A program made the position numbers and the translations under genes. Of a stretch of DNA of 64,000 bases, positions 17,966-27,334 are shown piece after piece; within the stretch, counting starts at the first letter, position 1, and each line of letters opens with the position of its first letter. The notes below the pieces were generated by a model. That model did no database searches. It was not told the origin of the DNA and was given only the letters and a program-made list of their open reading frames with translations. Source of the stretch: Maribacter halichondriae (lineage in GTDB: Bacteria; Bacteroidota; Bacteroidia; Flavobacteriales; Flavobacteriaceae); the NCBI RefSeq assembly GCF_027474825.1, contig NZ_CP107030.1, forward strand, positions 1,804,529 to 1,868,528, read 5' to 3'.

Positions 17966-18868
17966 ATGTCAACTATCAAAACCAATAAGGCCCAATTATT
18001 ATATAATGCCAACGCCATCTTGGGCGAAGGCCCGATATGGGATTGGAAAATGCAACAGCTTTTCTGGGTCGATATCGAAGGGTGCGAATTGTATCAACAC
18101 GACCCATCCACAGGAAAAAACAAAAGTTGGTCATTTAATGAAATGATCGGTGCTGCTTTATCCATGCAAAACGGCAATCTACTTCTGGCAATGGAAAAGG
18201 GCCTGGCATCTTTTGATTTAGAAACCGAGCAATTGACGAAACTCGAGGTTCTGGAGAATTCTAATCCAAAAATCCGTTTTAATGACGGAAAAGTAGGTCC
18301 GAACGGAAATTTCTGGATTGGCACGATGCACAAGGAATTCGAACCACAAACAGGCAGTCTTTATCGGGTTACTAAAAATTTAAAAACTTCAATAGCAGTT
18401 CCAAAAACAACGATTTCCAACGGTATGGCGTGGTCTTCAGACCGAAAAAGATTCTTTTATATCGATAGTCCAACTTTTTCGGTTCAGGTTTTTGATTTTG
18501 ATGCGGAAAATGGTTCCCTTTCTAAAGGAAAAATACTTTTTAAAATTCCTGAGGAATATGGGAGTCCTGATGGCATGAGCATCGATACCGAAGATAGGCT
18601 TTGGATTGCCCACTGGGGCGGCCATTGCGTACGTAGATGGAATCCTGAAACGGGCGAGGTCTTGGAAAAAATAGAAGTCGACGCACCACACGTAACTTCC
18701 TGTTGTTTTGGTGGAAAAGATTTAAAAACGATGTATATTACTTCGGCAAGAAGCGGACTGACCCATGAGCAATTAGAGAAATTTCCGCAAAGCGGCGGAC
18801 TTTTTGTTCATAAAACCACAGTTCAAGGAACCCCAATACGTTATTTCTTATGCAATACACCGGAATAA
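17966..18868 (+). CDS. SMP-30/gluconolactonase family protein, cytoplasmic
   Basis: Second SMP-30-type beta-propeller, 300 residues, without a signal peptide, so cytoplasmic. Likely metal ligands are the Glu of ILGEGPIWD, the Asn of TISNGMAWSSD and the Asp of SPDGMSIDTED; RFNDGKVGPNGNFWIGTM is the conserved substrate-side strand. The family opens sugar 1,5- or 1,4-lactones to aldonic acids. Its 3' end overlaps the SDR gene by 19 bases. A dehydrogenase making lactones and a lactonase opening them are a natural pair in oxidative sugar breakdown; which sugar is not shown by the sequence, but a GH95 fucosidase is encoded 2.6 kb further on. Confidence 0.88.
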   Translation: MSTIKTNKAQLLYNANAILGEGPIWDWKMQQLFWVDIEGCELYQHDPSTGKNKSWSFNEMIGAALSMQNGNLLLAMEKGLASFDLETEQLTKLEVLENSNPKIRFNDGKVGPNGNFWIGTMHKEFEPQTGSLYRVTKNLKTSIAVPKTTISNGMAWSSDRKRFFYIDSPTFSVQVFDFDAENGSLSKGKILFKIPEEYGSPDGMSIDTEDRLWIAHWGGHCVRRWNPETGEVLEKIEVDAPHVTSCCFGGKDLKTMYITSARSGLTHEQLEKFPQSGGLFVHKTTVQGTPIRYFLCNTPE

Positions 18869-19629
18869 AAAATAAAACAGCTCTAGTGACCGGTGCCGGA
18901 GAAGGTATTGGACTCGCCATTTGCGAATTATTGCTCAAGGCCGGAGCGAACGTAGTACTTAATGATGTTGATGAAGAACTGGCCAAAAAAGCATCTTCGA
19001 AATTGGATGCCATGCATACCGGAACCTGTCTTTCTTTTTTCGGGGATGCCGGAAATATCGAAACCATTAACAAAATGGTCGATTTCACGCTTGAAAAGTT
19101 CAGCAAAATCGATTTTGTGGTGCCCAATGCCGGAATCACGCTCTTCGGGGATTTTTTGGAGTTCACGCCCGATTCCTTTCAGAAAGTCATACAATTGAAT
19201 TTACAAGGAGCTTTTTTCTTGGCACAAAGAGCGGCCAAAGAGATGATTCGGCAAGGAATTGGCGGTAGAATGGTCTTAATGTCTTCCCAAGTTGGCCTTC
19301 GGGCCTATCATAACTTGACAGCCTACGGTATGACGAAGGCGGCCCTGCAATTTATGGGTCAAAATTTGGCATATGGTCTGGGCGAACACGGCATTACGGT
19401 CAATACCATTGCCCCAGGGGCCACTTTGACCGAACGAACCGAAAAAGAGCAGCCTGATTACGAAGGTACATGGAGCAAATTGAACCCCAATAAACGTGTT
19501 GGGAGACCCGAAGACATTGCAAATACCTGTCTTTTTCTACTTTCCGATGAAGCTTCCCATATCAACGGACAGGTGATACCTGTAGATGGAGGTTGGACTA
19601 CTGCGGGCAAATATCCTGAGGATTTATAA
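18850..19629 (+). CDS. SDR family NAD(P)-dependent oxidoreductase
   Basis: Classical short-chain dehydrogenase, 259 residues. The cofactor motif is TGAGEGIG near residue 15, followed by NAGIT, the catalytic Ser in VLMSSQVG, and YxxxK in YGMTKAA. The Asp after the second strand (VVLNDVDEE) favours NAD over NADP. It overlaps the lactonase gene and is followed 17 bases later by a VOC gene, so the three are one transcript. A sugar 1-dehydrogenase (for example acting on L-fucose or another aldose) would fit the neighbours; the substrate is inferred from context only. Confidence 0.9.
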   Translation: MQYTGIKNKTALVTGAGEGIGLAICELLLKAGANVVLNDVDEELAKKASSKLDAMHTGTCLSFFGDAGNIETINKMVDFTLEKFSKIDFVVPNAGITLFGDFLEFTPDSFQKVIQLNLQGAFFLAQRAAKEMIRQGIGGRMVLMSSQVGLRAYHNLTAYGMTKAALQFMGQNLAYGLGEHGITVNTIAPGATLTERTEKEQPDYEGTWSKLNPNKRVGRPEDIANTCLFLLSDEASHINGQVIPVDGGWTTAGKYPEDL

Positions 19630-19646
19630 TCATTTAACTTTTTAGC

Positions 19647-20033
19647 ATGCACTTAAACAGTATCCATCATATTGCCATCATCTGTTCCAATTATCAAAAA
19701 TCAAAGACTTTTTATACGGAAGTGCTAGGCCTGACCATTATAAAAGAAACGTACCGAGCGGAACGGGAATCCTATAAATTGGATCTCGCCTTGAACGGAG
19801 CATATGTCATTGAACTCTTTTCTTTCCCGAATCCACCAAAACGTCCATCAAGGCCTGAATCATGTGGTATGCGTCATCTTGCTTTTGAGGTAGATAATAT
19901 CGAAAAATGCATTTCAGAACTCAATTCCAAAGATATTTGGCCCGAACCGATTCGCATCGATGAGATGACCCAGAAAAAGTTTACCTTTTTCAGCGATCCT
20001 GACGATCTTCCTATAGAACTTTACGAAATGTGA
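19647..20033 (+). CDS. VOC (glyoxalase/dioxygenase fold) protein, GloA2-like
   Basis: Small metal-binding protein of the vicinal oxygen chelate fold, 128 residues. Ligand positions are the His of IHHIAIICSN, the Glu of YVIELFSF, the His of GMRHLAFEV and the Glu of PIELYEM. It is closest in feel to the GloA2/SMU1112c-like single-domain group, which is of uncertain activity. It is last in the run amidohydrolase-lactonase-SDR-VOC and may deal with an aldehyde or isomerise an intermediate; that is inference. Confidence 0.82.
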   Translation: MHLNSIHHIAIICSNYQKSKTFYTEVLGLTIIKETYRAERESYKLDLALNGAYVIELFSFPNPPKRPSRPESCGMRHLAFEVDNIEKCISELNSKDIWPEPIRIDEMTQKKFTFFSDPDDLPIELYEM

Positions 20034-20213
20034 ATCATCTAAAAACGGACTCCGTGGTCGGTATGGTGGTATCTTGTCGAGAATGAAGCTAAATATGGCC
20101 TTTTTATCGATGTTTTTTGGCTTTAAATCTTTTAATAATCCGGTTTTCAGGCCCATAATCAAAAGGGATTACCAACTAGGCAGTCGGTTTGATGCATTGA
20201 GACATCCATCCAT

Positions 20214-21320
20214 TTATACCTTGAAATACACCTTCTTTTGGTCCAAAAAGTAGGTGATGTACCAAAAGATAAAGAGTACAAATAGGGCGTTGATGACCAT
20301 GATCCAATCTTCCGGAACGCCCAAAGGAGCCAGTAATCCTTCCGTCCAAATTTGACCGAATCCCCTGAACCATTGAGCCCCGACGGTTTCAGCAAATAGG
20401 TAGATGAAAATGGAGTTCGTGCCTACCACGGAAAATATTTTTAGCCATTTCTTTTTGTATCCCTTTACATCGATAACCCAATAGAAAAGGGCCAAGGTCA
20501 GTACGGCAAACCCGCCAGAGGCCAACGTAAATGAAGAGGTCGCGATACGCTTTATAATGGGGGTGATGTTAAGCAAATCCATGGCAAACCCCAATATCAG
20601 TATGGCAGCTCCCCAAACAAGAAAAGGCTTTAATTTCTCTTGTGCCGATTTTCCGGAGAGTAAAACTTGCCCACAGATGACACCCCAAATCGTATGCGCC
20701 GCGGTCGGAATAAAATTGACAAACACCCAATATCCTCCATTAACCTTACCCATGGTCAACATATCGAACCATGCACCGAAGCTTTCGTGACCCTGAGCAT
20801 AGGGTGCCTCGGGGTTATAAGCGCGATACAGTATTTCTGTCAAAACCAACAATCCGATCGAAATGCCGATTTGGGCTTTGTGTGATAGATTCATGATGGC
20901 ATAGGCAATCAAAATGGTAAAGGCCAACTGTACCAAAACGTTCCAAAGTTCCCAGACTAAAGCGTGTTCATAAACACAATGTAACAAGACCCCAAAAGCG
21001 AAAAGTAGAAAACAGCGCCTCAGAATATGTCGTGTAGCGGCGACTCGGCTGCCCGTAGCTAAGCGTTTTTTCAGTGAAAAAGGCATGGCGACCCCAACGA
21101 TGAACATGAAGAAAGGTTGTATCAGGTCCCAAAACCGAAGTCCGTTCCAAGGATGGTGGTGTAATTGGTGTGCTAGGCCTGAAAACGCCGTTCCGTCGGT
21201 CAGTTCGGTAAAGTTATGGTGAAAGCCCGCTGCTTCGGCTACAAGAAGAAACATGGTAAGTCCTCGGAAGACATCCAAGGAAAAAAGACGTTTTGAAACG
21301 GTATCGGCTAGTTGTGACAT
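20214..21320 (-). CDS. DUF5009 / heparan-alpha-glucosaminide N-acetyltransferase-like membrane protein
   Basis: Integral membrane protein with about ten hydrophobic segments. The opening RLFSLDVFRGLTMFLLVAEA and the loop FWDLIQPFFMFIVGVAMPFS are hallmarks of the DUF5009/NagX group, relatives of the lysosomal enzyme that acetylates terminal glucosamine across a membrane. The conserved His in the first loop (HHHPWNG) is a candidate for acetyl transfer. In Bacteroidota such genes often stand in glycan-use loci; here it diverges from the GH95 gene by 180 bases. No enzymatic activity can be claimed from sequence alone. Confidence 0.82.
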   Translation of the reverse strand: MSQLADTVSKRLFSLDVFRGLTMFLLVAEAAGFHHNFTELTDGTAFSGLAHQLHHHPWNGLRFWDLIQPFFMFIVGVAMPFSLKKRLATGSRVAATRHILRRCFLLFAFGVLLHCVYEHALVWELWNVLVQLAFTILIAYAIMNLSHKAQIGISIGLLVLTEILYRAYNPEAPYAQGHESFGAWFDMLTMGKVNGGYWVFVNFIPTAAHTIWGVICGQVLLSGKSAQEKLKPFLVWGAAILILGFAMDLLNITPIIKRIATSSFTLASGGFAVLTLALFYWVIDVKGYKKKWLKIFSVVGTNSIFIYLFAETVGAQWFRGFGQIWTEGLLAPLGVPEDWIMVINALFVLFIFWYITYFLDQKKVYFKV

Positions 21321-21499
21321 GTGAAAGAGGTTTCAAATTTTTAGGTTACAGGACTTATTTCCAAGGATTGGCTTGAAATAAAACCGTGCATGCCCAAAAA
21401 TTATGGTTGATTATTCCCCTAATGTAGAAAAAATATTGTCATTCTGTTTGTCACTGATAAATCTTCCAAAACTGCCCTTTTATATATATCTTAGTTTTT

Positions 21500-23911
21500 A
21501 TGATTTTTCGTAGCAGTACCATTTCGATATTAGTTTTAGTAATATTCTTAACATATTTCGATTCGCTATCATCACAATCGGCAAATACACTATGGTACGA
21601 CCGTCCCGCGGAACATTTTGAAGAAACCTTGGTCTTGGGCAATGGCAGAATGGGCGCTTCTGTTTTTGGGGGAATCGAAACGGATTCAATTTACCTCAAC
21701 GATATCACACTTTGGTCCGGTGAACCCGTGGATCCCAATATGAATCCTGATGCGCACACCTATATTCCAACGATTCGGGAGGCCCTGAAAAATGAGAACT
21801 ATGCCCTAGCGGATTCGTTACAGCTAAAGATTCAGGGTTCTTTTTCACAATCGTACATGCCATTAGGTACTATGAAGCTCCACTTTGAGCATGAGGGAAG
21901 TCCTTCGAACTATCGGCGCGAACTGAGTCTGGAAAATGCAATCTCAAAAATTTCCTATTCCATAAATGGGGTTGAATTTACCCGCGAGTATTTCGTTTCG
22001 CATCCCGACAAGGTAATGGTCATCCGGTTGAAAAGCGCTCAAAAAGGAAAACTTTCATTCCAGATCGATTTCAACAGTTTATTGAAATACGAGGTGGCAA
22101 TCGATGAAAACATTTTAGAAGCTTCAGGTTATGCACCCTATCATGTCGAACCGAATTATCGTGGCGACATGCCCAATGCCGTGCGCTTTGACCCTGAAAG
22201 AGGAACTCGCTTTTCGGCTTTGTTCCATATTAAAAACACAGATGGGGAAGTGACCGTTACCGACAACTCCGTCGGATTGGAAAACGGTACGGAGGCCTTG
22301 ATCTTCATTTCTATTGCCACAAGTTTTAACGGTTATGACAAAAATCCTGCAACGCAAGGTCTGGACCATCAAAGCATTGCCAAGAATCAATTGACCGGAG
22401 CTCTGGACAAATCATTCGTAAAACTTCGCGCCCTACACCTTCTTGACTATCAAAACTTTTTTCAAAGGGTACATTTGAATCTAGGTCAAACTTCAGCTCC
22501 CGACCTGCCGACAGATGCCCGTTTGAAGAGCTATGCAAAGGGAGAGGAGGACAAAAATCTCGAAGTACTCTATTTTCAATATGGGCGCTATTTGTTGATT
22601 TCCAGTTCCCGAACCCCAAAAGTTCCTGCCAATCTTCAGGGTATTTGGAACCCCTATCTAAGACCTCCGTGGAGCAGCAATTACACGACGAATATAAACC
22701 TGCAGGAAAACTATTGGTTGGCCGAAAACGCCAATCTTACCGAAATGCACATTCCACTGTTATCCTTCATAGAAAACTTGTCCAAAACAGGAGCGGTAAC
22801 CGCCAAGAATTTCTATAATACGGATGGATGGGCGGCCTGTCATAATTCGGACATTTGGGCTATGAGCAACCCCGTAGGTGATTTCGGCGAGGGAGACCCC
22901 AAATGGGCGAATTGGAATATGGGGGGTGTTTGGCTCAGTACCCACTTATGGGAGCATTATGAGTTCACACGATACAAAGAATTCTTAGGAAAATTCGGGT
23001 ATCGTCATTTAAAAGGTGCAGCGCAATTTAGTCTCAATATGTTGGTGGAGGATGAGAATGGTTATTTAATTACTTCACCCTCGACTTCTCCGGAAGCAGC
23101 ATATATTACATCAGATGGGTACGAAGGGCAGACCCTTTACGGGGCAACAGCGGACCTTGCCATGATTCGGGAATGTTTTGAACAGACCATTGCCGCCTCC
23201 AAGATTATGGGAATCGATACCGATTTTCGCGCACAATTGGAAAAAGCACTTGAGCGGTTATATCCCTATCAAATCGGGAAAAAGGGGAATTTACAGGAAT
23301 GGTATCACGATTGGGAAGATGCATATCCCAAACATCGGCACCAGACCCATTTGTACGGCCTTTACCCCGGCCATCACATCACACCGGAAAAAACGCCGGA
23401 ACTTGCAGAAGCTTGTCGTGTTTCCCTTGAAATAAAAGGAGATGACACCACAGGGTGGTCAAAAGGATGGCGCATCAATCTCTGGGCACGACTTTGGGAC
23501 GGTAATCGGGCCTATAAAATGTATCGTGAACTGTTGCGCTACGTCGAGCCCGATGGGGTAAAAACAACCTACGCTCGTGGTGGCGGTACTTATCCCAATT
23601 TGTTCGATGCGCATCCGCCATTTCAAATCGATGGAAATTTCGGCGGTGCCGCAGCAGTTATAGAAATGTTGATGCAGTCTACGGTGGATGAAATCCGTTT
23701 GTTGCCGGCACTTCCCGATGCTTGGCCAGAAGGTAACATAAAGGGAGTTATGGCCCGTGGGGCTTTCGAAATGGATTTAGAATGGAAGGATAAAAAACCG
23801 GTGAAAATAGTGGTCAGATCACCAAAAGGGGGAACTACAACCCTAATCCATCAAAACAAACGAAAAACCATTACCGTCAAGCCTAAGGAAAAAGTTGAAA
23901 TAAACTGGTAA
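21500..23911 (+). CDS. GH95 family alpha-L-fucosidase-like glycoside hydrolase
   Basis: Exported exo-glycosidase of family 95, which releases alpha-L-fucose (or alpha-L-galactose) by inversion. A signal peptide ends near residue 28 (LSSQS). The N-terminal super-sandwich domain starts LWYDRPAEHFEETLVLGNGR; the (alpha/alpha)6 barrel carries FNLQ-like NINLQENYWLAENANL, HRHQTHLYGLYPGHHI, WSKGWRINLWARLWDG and the conserved QIDGNFGGAAA near the C-terminus. Length, 803 residues, is full for the family. It opens a plus-strand run of six genes with gaps of 0-30 bases. Together with the nearby SDR and lactonase it suggests fucose-containing glycans such as algal fucans, but the sulfatases expected of a fucoidan locus are absent here. 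Confidence 0.9.
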   Translation: MIFRSSTISILVLVIFLTYFDSLSSQSANTLWYDRPAEHFEETLVLGNGRMGASVFGGIETDSIYLNDITLWSGEPVDPNMNPDAHTYIPTIREALKNENYALADSLQLKIQGSFSQSYMPLGTMKLHFEHEGSPSNYRRELSLENAISKISYSINGVEFTREYFVSHPDKVMVIRLKSAQKGKLSFQIDFNSLLKYEVAIDENILEASGYAPYHVEPNYRGDMPNAVRFDPERGTRFSALFHIKNTDGEVTVTDNSVGLENGTEALIFISIATSFNGYDKNPATQGLDHQSIAKNQLTGALDKSFVKLRALHLLDYQNFFQRVHLNLGQTSAPDLPTDARLKSYAKGEEDKNLEVLYFQYGRYLLISSSRTPKVPANLQGIWNPYLRPPWSSNYTTNINLQENYWLAENANLTEMHIPLLSFIENLSKTGAVTAKNFYNTDGWAACHNSDIWAMSNPVGDFGEGDPKWANWNMGGVWLSTHLWEHYEFTRYKEFLGKFGYRHLKGAAQFSLNMLVEDENGYLITSPSTSPEAAYITSDGYEGQTLYGATADLAMIRECFEQTIAASKIMGIDTDFRAQLEKALERLYPYQIGKKGNLQEWYHDWEDAYPKHRHQTHLYGLYPGHHITPEKTPELAEACRVSLEIKGDDTTGWSKGWRINLWARLWDGNRAYKMYRELLRYVEPDGVKTTYARGGGTYPNLFDAHPPFQIDGNFGGAAAVIEMLMQSTVDEIRLLPALPDAWPEGNIKGVMARGAFEMDLEWKDKKPVKIVVRSPKGGTTTLIHQNKRKTITVKPKEKVEINW

Positions 23912-23929
23912 AATCTATAACAACAAGAC

Positions 23930-25438
23930 ATGAAAATGAACAATAAAATAGTGCTTTTCACTTTACTTTTATGCGCCCTGACAATAAAGGCACAGGACGA
24001 TAAAGAGAAAAAAACCGTAAAACCAATTCCAAAACCAAAATCATTTATAACCAGCCATCAAGGTGTTTTCGGCGGTAAAACAATCAACTATACGGCTACG
24101 GCAGAAGAGACCTTTTTAACGAATAAGGAGGGTGACTCGATTGCTACATTTTGGTCCGTCTCCTATACCAAAAACCCTGAGGGCGATGTTACCAAAAGGC
24201 CGGTGACCTTTGTTTTCAACGGTGGGCCGGGTTCCGCATCAATGTGGTTGCACATGGGGTTTTTCGGGCCCAAAGTGGTAATGGTAGATTCCGATGCGAA
24301 GCAAGACGATGGCGCAGCGCCCTATAACTTGGGCAAGAATGAACACGGACTACTAGATTTAACAGATTTGGTATTCATTGACCCAGTGGGCACCGGCTAT
24401 AGTCGACTTGTTGGAAAAGGAAAGGGAAAGGATTTTTATGGTCTAAAAGAGGATGTGGATTCTTTTGCGCAATTCATACGTAAGTGGGTGACCGAAAAAG
24501 AACGTTGGTTCTCGCCCAAATACCTCGCCGGTGAGAGTTACGGAACCACCCGTGCTGCCTATTTGGGAAAAGCTTTGGAGGGTTCAGGCCAGAATATGGC
24601 TTTGAACGGCATGATCTTGATTTCCCAAGCTTTGGACTATGCCGGGTCTACCTCGGTGCACCACAATATGACCTCCTACATTACCTATTTGCCCAGTATG
24701 GCGGCCACGGCATGGTACCATAAAAAGGCGGGTGTGGGAAAGGCTTTGGTAGACTTTGTGGAAGAATGTAGGCAATTCACATACGATACCTATACACCCG
24801 CACTGTACAAGGGAAATCTTTTAAGCAAAACGGAAAAAGATGCTATTGCGGATAAATTGGCCTATTTCACCGGCTTGGACAAAAAGTATATCCTTCATTC
24901 CAATCTTCGCATACTTATGGGGCGTTTTCAAAAGAAACTATTGGAAGATGAAGGGCTGGCTGTGGGTCGTTTGGATGGACGGTTTATGGGCGATGAAGTC
25001 GATAAGGTTTCAGAGCGCCCACATTTAGGTGATCCCGCAAGCTATCAAATCAGCTCGGCCTACACCGCTGCTTTAAACCACTATTTTGCTTCTGAGTTGA
25101 AAGTCAAAATGGATAGGCCCTATATTACTTCTGGTGGAGGTAGTAGCTGGCGATGGAGAACGGTACCCGACGGTCAGTATTGGGAACCCATGCCCGTAAA
25201 CACTGCTCCTCACTTGGGTGAGACTATGAGACGAAACCCCGCAATGAAAGTAATGGTTGCCAGCGGTTATTATGATTTGATCACCCCCTTTTTCGATGCG
25301 GAATACACCTTTGCCCGTAACGGTATCGCGACTAAGCGCGTTGAAATGACTTATTATGAAGCGGGTCATATGATGTATACACATCAACCTGATTTAATAA
25401 AATTGTCAATGGATATTCGCGCTTTTCTCACAAAGTAA
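23930..25438 (+). CDS. S10 family serine carboxypeptidase, secreted
   Basis: Serine carboxypeptidase of the alpha/beta-hydrolase fold. A signal peptide covers about residues 1-21 (LLLCALTIKAQ). The nucleophile is the Ser of AGESYGTTRAAY; oxyanion-forming FNGGPGSASMWLH and the later Asp (GYYDLITPF) and His (YEAGHMMY) complete the triad. At 502 residues it is of usual length for bacterial members. It begins 18 bases after the GH95 gene and ends 14 before the next, so it is in the same operon. It would remove C-terminal residues from peptides in the periplasm; why it travels with a fucosidase is not clear. Confidence 0.92.
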   Translation: MKMNNKIVLFTLLLCALTIKAQDDKEKKTVKPIPKPKSFITSHQGVFGGKTINYTATAEETFLTNKEGDSIATFWSVSYTKNPEGDVTKRPVTFVFNGGPGSASMWLHMGFFGPKVVMVDSDAKQDDGAAPYNLGKNEHGLLDLTDLVFIDPVGTGYSRLVGKGKGKDFYGLKEDVDSFAQFIRKWVTEKERWFSPKYLAGESYGTTRAAYLGKALEGSGQNMALNGMILISQALDYAGSTSVHHNMTSYITYLPSMAATAWYHKKAGVGKALVDFVEECRQFTYDTYTPALYKGNLLSKTEKDAIADKLAYFTGLDKKYILHSNLRILMGRFQKKLLEDEGLAVGRLDGRFMGDEVDKVSERPHLGDPASYQISSAYTAALNHYFASELKVKMDRPYITSGGGSSWRWRTVPDGQYWEPMPVNTAPHLGETMRRNPAMKVMVASGYYDLITPFFDAEYTFARNGIATKRVEMTYYEAGHMMYTHQPDLIKLSMDIRAFLTK

Positions 25439-25452
25439 TAAGTAGTTCCGGT

Positions 25453-26424
25453 TTGAAAAAATATAGCATATTCATTTTCTCTCTTGCAACAAGCTTTTTT
25501 TCTTGTGGTCAAGCCTCCGAGAATAACGGAAAAAGCCATTCAAATACAACAACTACATCTAAAGTTGCTTTGGTAATTTTAGGTACGGCACAGGATGCAG
25601 GTTCTCCCCATATCGCTTGTGAAAAAACTTGTTGCGCAAACTTGTTTGAAAATCCAGATTATAACAGAAAGGTAGTTTCTCTTGGGATTATAGATTCAGA
25701 AGCCAAAAAAACATTCCTCTTTGAGGCTACGCCTGATATGACCGAACAACTAAAAACATTGAAGAAGTCTGCGCTTTGGAATGCCACAGAAATACCGAAC
25801 GGTATATTTTTAACCCACGCCCACATCGGGCATTATACGGGGTTAATGTATTTGGGCAAGGAAGCAACAAATGCCGATAAGGTTCCTGTGTATGTTATGC
25901 CCAAAATGAAATCCTTCTTGGAAAAAAATGGGCCTTGGTCCCAACTGGTTTCCAATAAAAACATAGACATCAAATCTCTAGAAGATGGGCGAGAAATAAA
26001 CCTTACCCCGCAAATAAAAGTGATTCCGTTTACAGTGCCGCACCGCGACGAATATTCAGAAACCGTAGGCTATAAAATTATAGGGCCGAACAGAAGTGTG
26101 CTTTTCATTCCGGATATCGATAAATGGCAGAAGTGGTCCGCGAGTATCGTTTCCGAAATCGAAAAGGTAGATTTCGCTTTCTTGGATGCCACCTTCTATG
26201 ATGCAGCGGAAATCAACAATCGGGATATTTCCGAGATTCCACATCCATTTGTAATTGAGAGTATAGAACTTTTTGAAAACCTCCCTACATCCGAAAAGAA
26301 AAAAATACATTTTATACATTTTAACCATACCAATCCGTTATTGAATAGTGAAAGCGAGCAATCAAAGGAAGTTTTGGAAAAAGGATTCAACATTGCTCGT
26401 ACCTTTCAAAAAATTCAGCTTTAA
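25453..26424 (+). CDS. PqqB-like MBL-fold protein, lipoprotein
   Basis: Metallo-beta-lactamase-fold protein of the PqqB-like branch: the opening VILGTAQDAGSPHIAC with CEKTCC resembles the Cys-containing N-terminus of PqqB, and the metal motif is THAHIGHYTG, where the usual Asp is replaced by Gly. The N-terminus is a lipoprotein signal (SFFSCGQ). The start is a TTG at 25453; no ATG is available upstream before the S10 stop. PqqB takes part in making the quinone cofactor PQQ, and a PQQ dehydrogenase lies three genes on, but other pqq genes are absent and PqqB itself is not a lipoprotein, so a role in PQQ synthesis should not be assumed. Confidence 0.78.
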   Translation: MKKYSIFIFSLATSFFSCGQASENNGKSHSNTTTTSKVALVILGTAQDAGSPHIACEKTCCANLFENPDYNRKVVSLGIIDSEAKKTFLFEATPDMTEQLKTLKKSALWNATEIPNGIFLTHAHIGHYTGLMYLGKEATNADKVPVYVMPKMKSFLEKNGPWSQLVSNKNIDIKSLEDGREINLTPQIKVIPFTVPHRDEYSETVGYKIIGPNRSVLFIPDIDKWQKWSASIVSEIEKVDFAFLDATFYDAAEINNRDISEIPHPFVIESIELFENLPTSEKKKIHFIHFNHTNPLLNSESEQSKEVLEKGFNIARTFQKIQL

Positions 26425-27321
26425 ATGAAACTATTTCCTCTTATTGTCGGCCTATTGATGACGACTGCTTTGGTTGCCCAGAAAAGCTCTATGAGCGATA
26501 TCCTTTGGACGGAGGCCGGCGGATACATTGATATCAATAAAGACAACGGTGGAAGCTATGATATCGTAGACGAAACTAAAAATGGTTATTTAAAAATCGC
26601 CTTTACCGAACAAGGTTGTGGCTGCTATTACGAGACCACTATTGGTGCTTATAAAAACTCCATTGGTAATTTCACCACATTGAAAATGGATTGGGATGGC
26701 TGCGGATCGCGCAAAACATTATCCTCTAACAAAGGCCTGACCCCAATATTGCCGGAAGATTTTGGTTTACAAACGTTTTTGCCTAAATCGAAAGAAACGG
26801 AGTATCAGATTACCTCAGCGGTATTTTATCTAGAGGCTGAAATCCCTAGAAAGGGAACCGATACACGACTCAACCTATCATATATCCCCTTTGGAATTCA
26901 GATGGCTCCCAAGAATAATATATTGGCCTATGAATACAAACAGATAAGCGAACACGGCAGAACCAATTTTCTCTATTCATATGCTTTGAAATCTATGTTG
27001 CGGAAAATATCGGATGAAAATACGGCACAATGTATTCTTGAACGATCGATCGATGATATAGTCCCCGAGGACAAGAAATTAGTTGAGAAACTTTATGGGG
27101 AAAACAAACCCTTCCGCGGAATAGACGAATTGGCGGCACAAATACACCAATTAAAGACCATCTACGAAATAGCTAAAGATATTGAATACGAATCCGTGAT
27201 TCTGGGATGGGATCGTGACAAGGCCCGTTTCTACATCAGAGAAAAAATAAAGAACGAAGCGTCAGAACTTTCCTTTTTAGAATTTGTTAGGCAACTCCCT
27301 TTTTTAATGGCGGTTTGCTGA
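26425..27321 (+). CDS. Hypothetical secreted protein, 298 aa
   Basis: I do not recognise the family. A signal peptide is clear (residues 1-19, ending ALVAQ). The N-terminal half is beta-rich and has close cysteines in EQGCGCYYE and DWDGCGSRK, possibly a disulfide or metal site. The C-terminal third is helical and charged and includes a further Cys (NTAQCILERS). The ATG follows the stop of the PqqB-like gene without a gap, and the kinase-like gene begins 13 bases after it, so it is a fixed part of this operon. Cell location is probably periplasmic. Confidence 0.75.
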   Translation: MKLFPLIVGLLMTTALVAQKSSMSDILWTEAGGYIDINKDNGGSYDIVDETKNGYLKIAFTEQGCGCYYETTIGAYKNSIGNFTTLKMDWDGCGSRKTLSSNKGLTPILPEDFGLQTFLPKSKETEYQITSAVFYLEAEIPRKGTDTRLNLSYIPFGIQMAPKNNILAYEYKQISEHGRTNFLYSYALKSMLRKISDENTAQCILERSIDDIVPEDKKLVEKLYGENKPFRGIDELAAQIHQLKTIYEIAKDIEYESVILGWDRDKARFYIREKIKNEASELSFLEFVRQLPFLMAVC

Positions 27322-27334
27322 GTAAATTTATGAT

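Noticed and set aside
20082..20253. Possible 56-residue gene in the gap between the VOC and DUF5009 genes
   Set aside because: It runs 40 bases into the DUF5009 coding region in antisense and has no recognisable feature or promoter.
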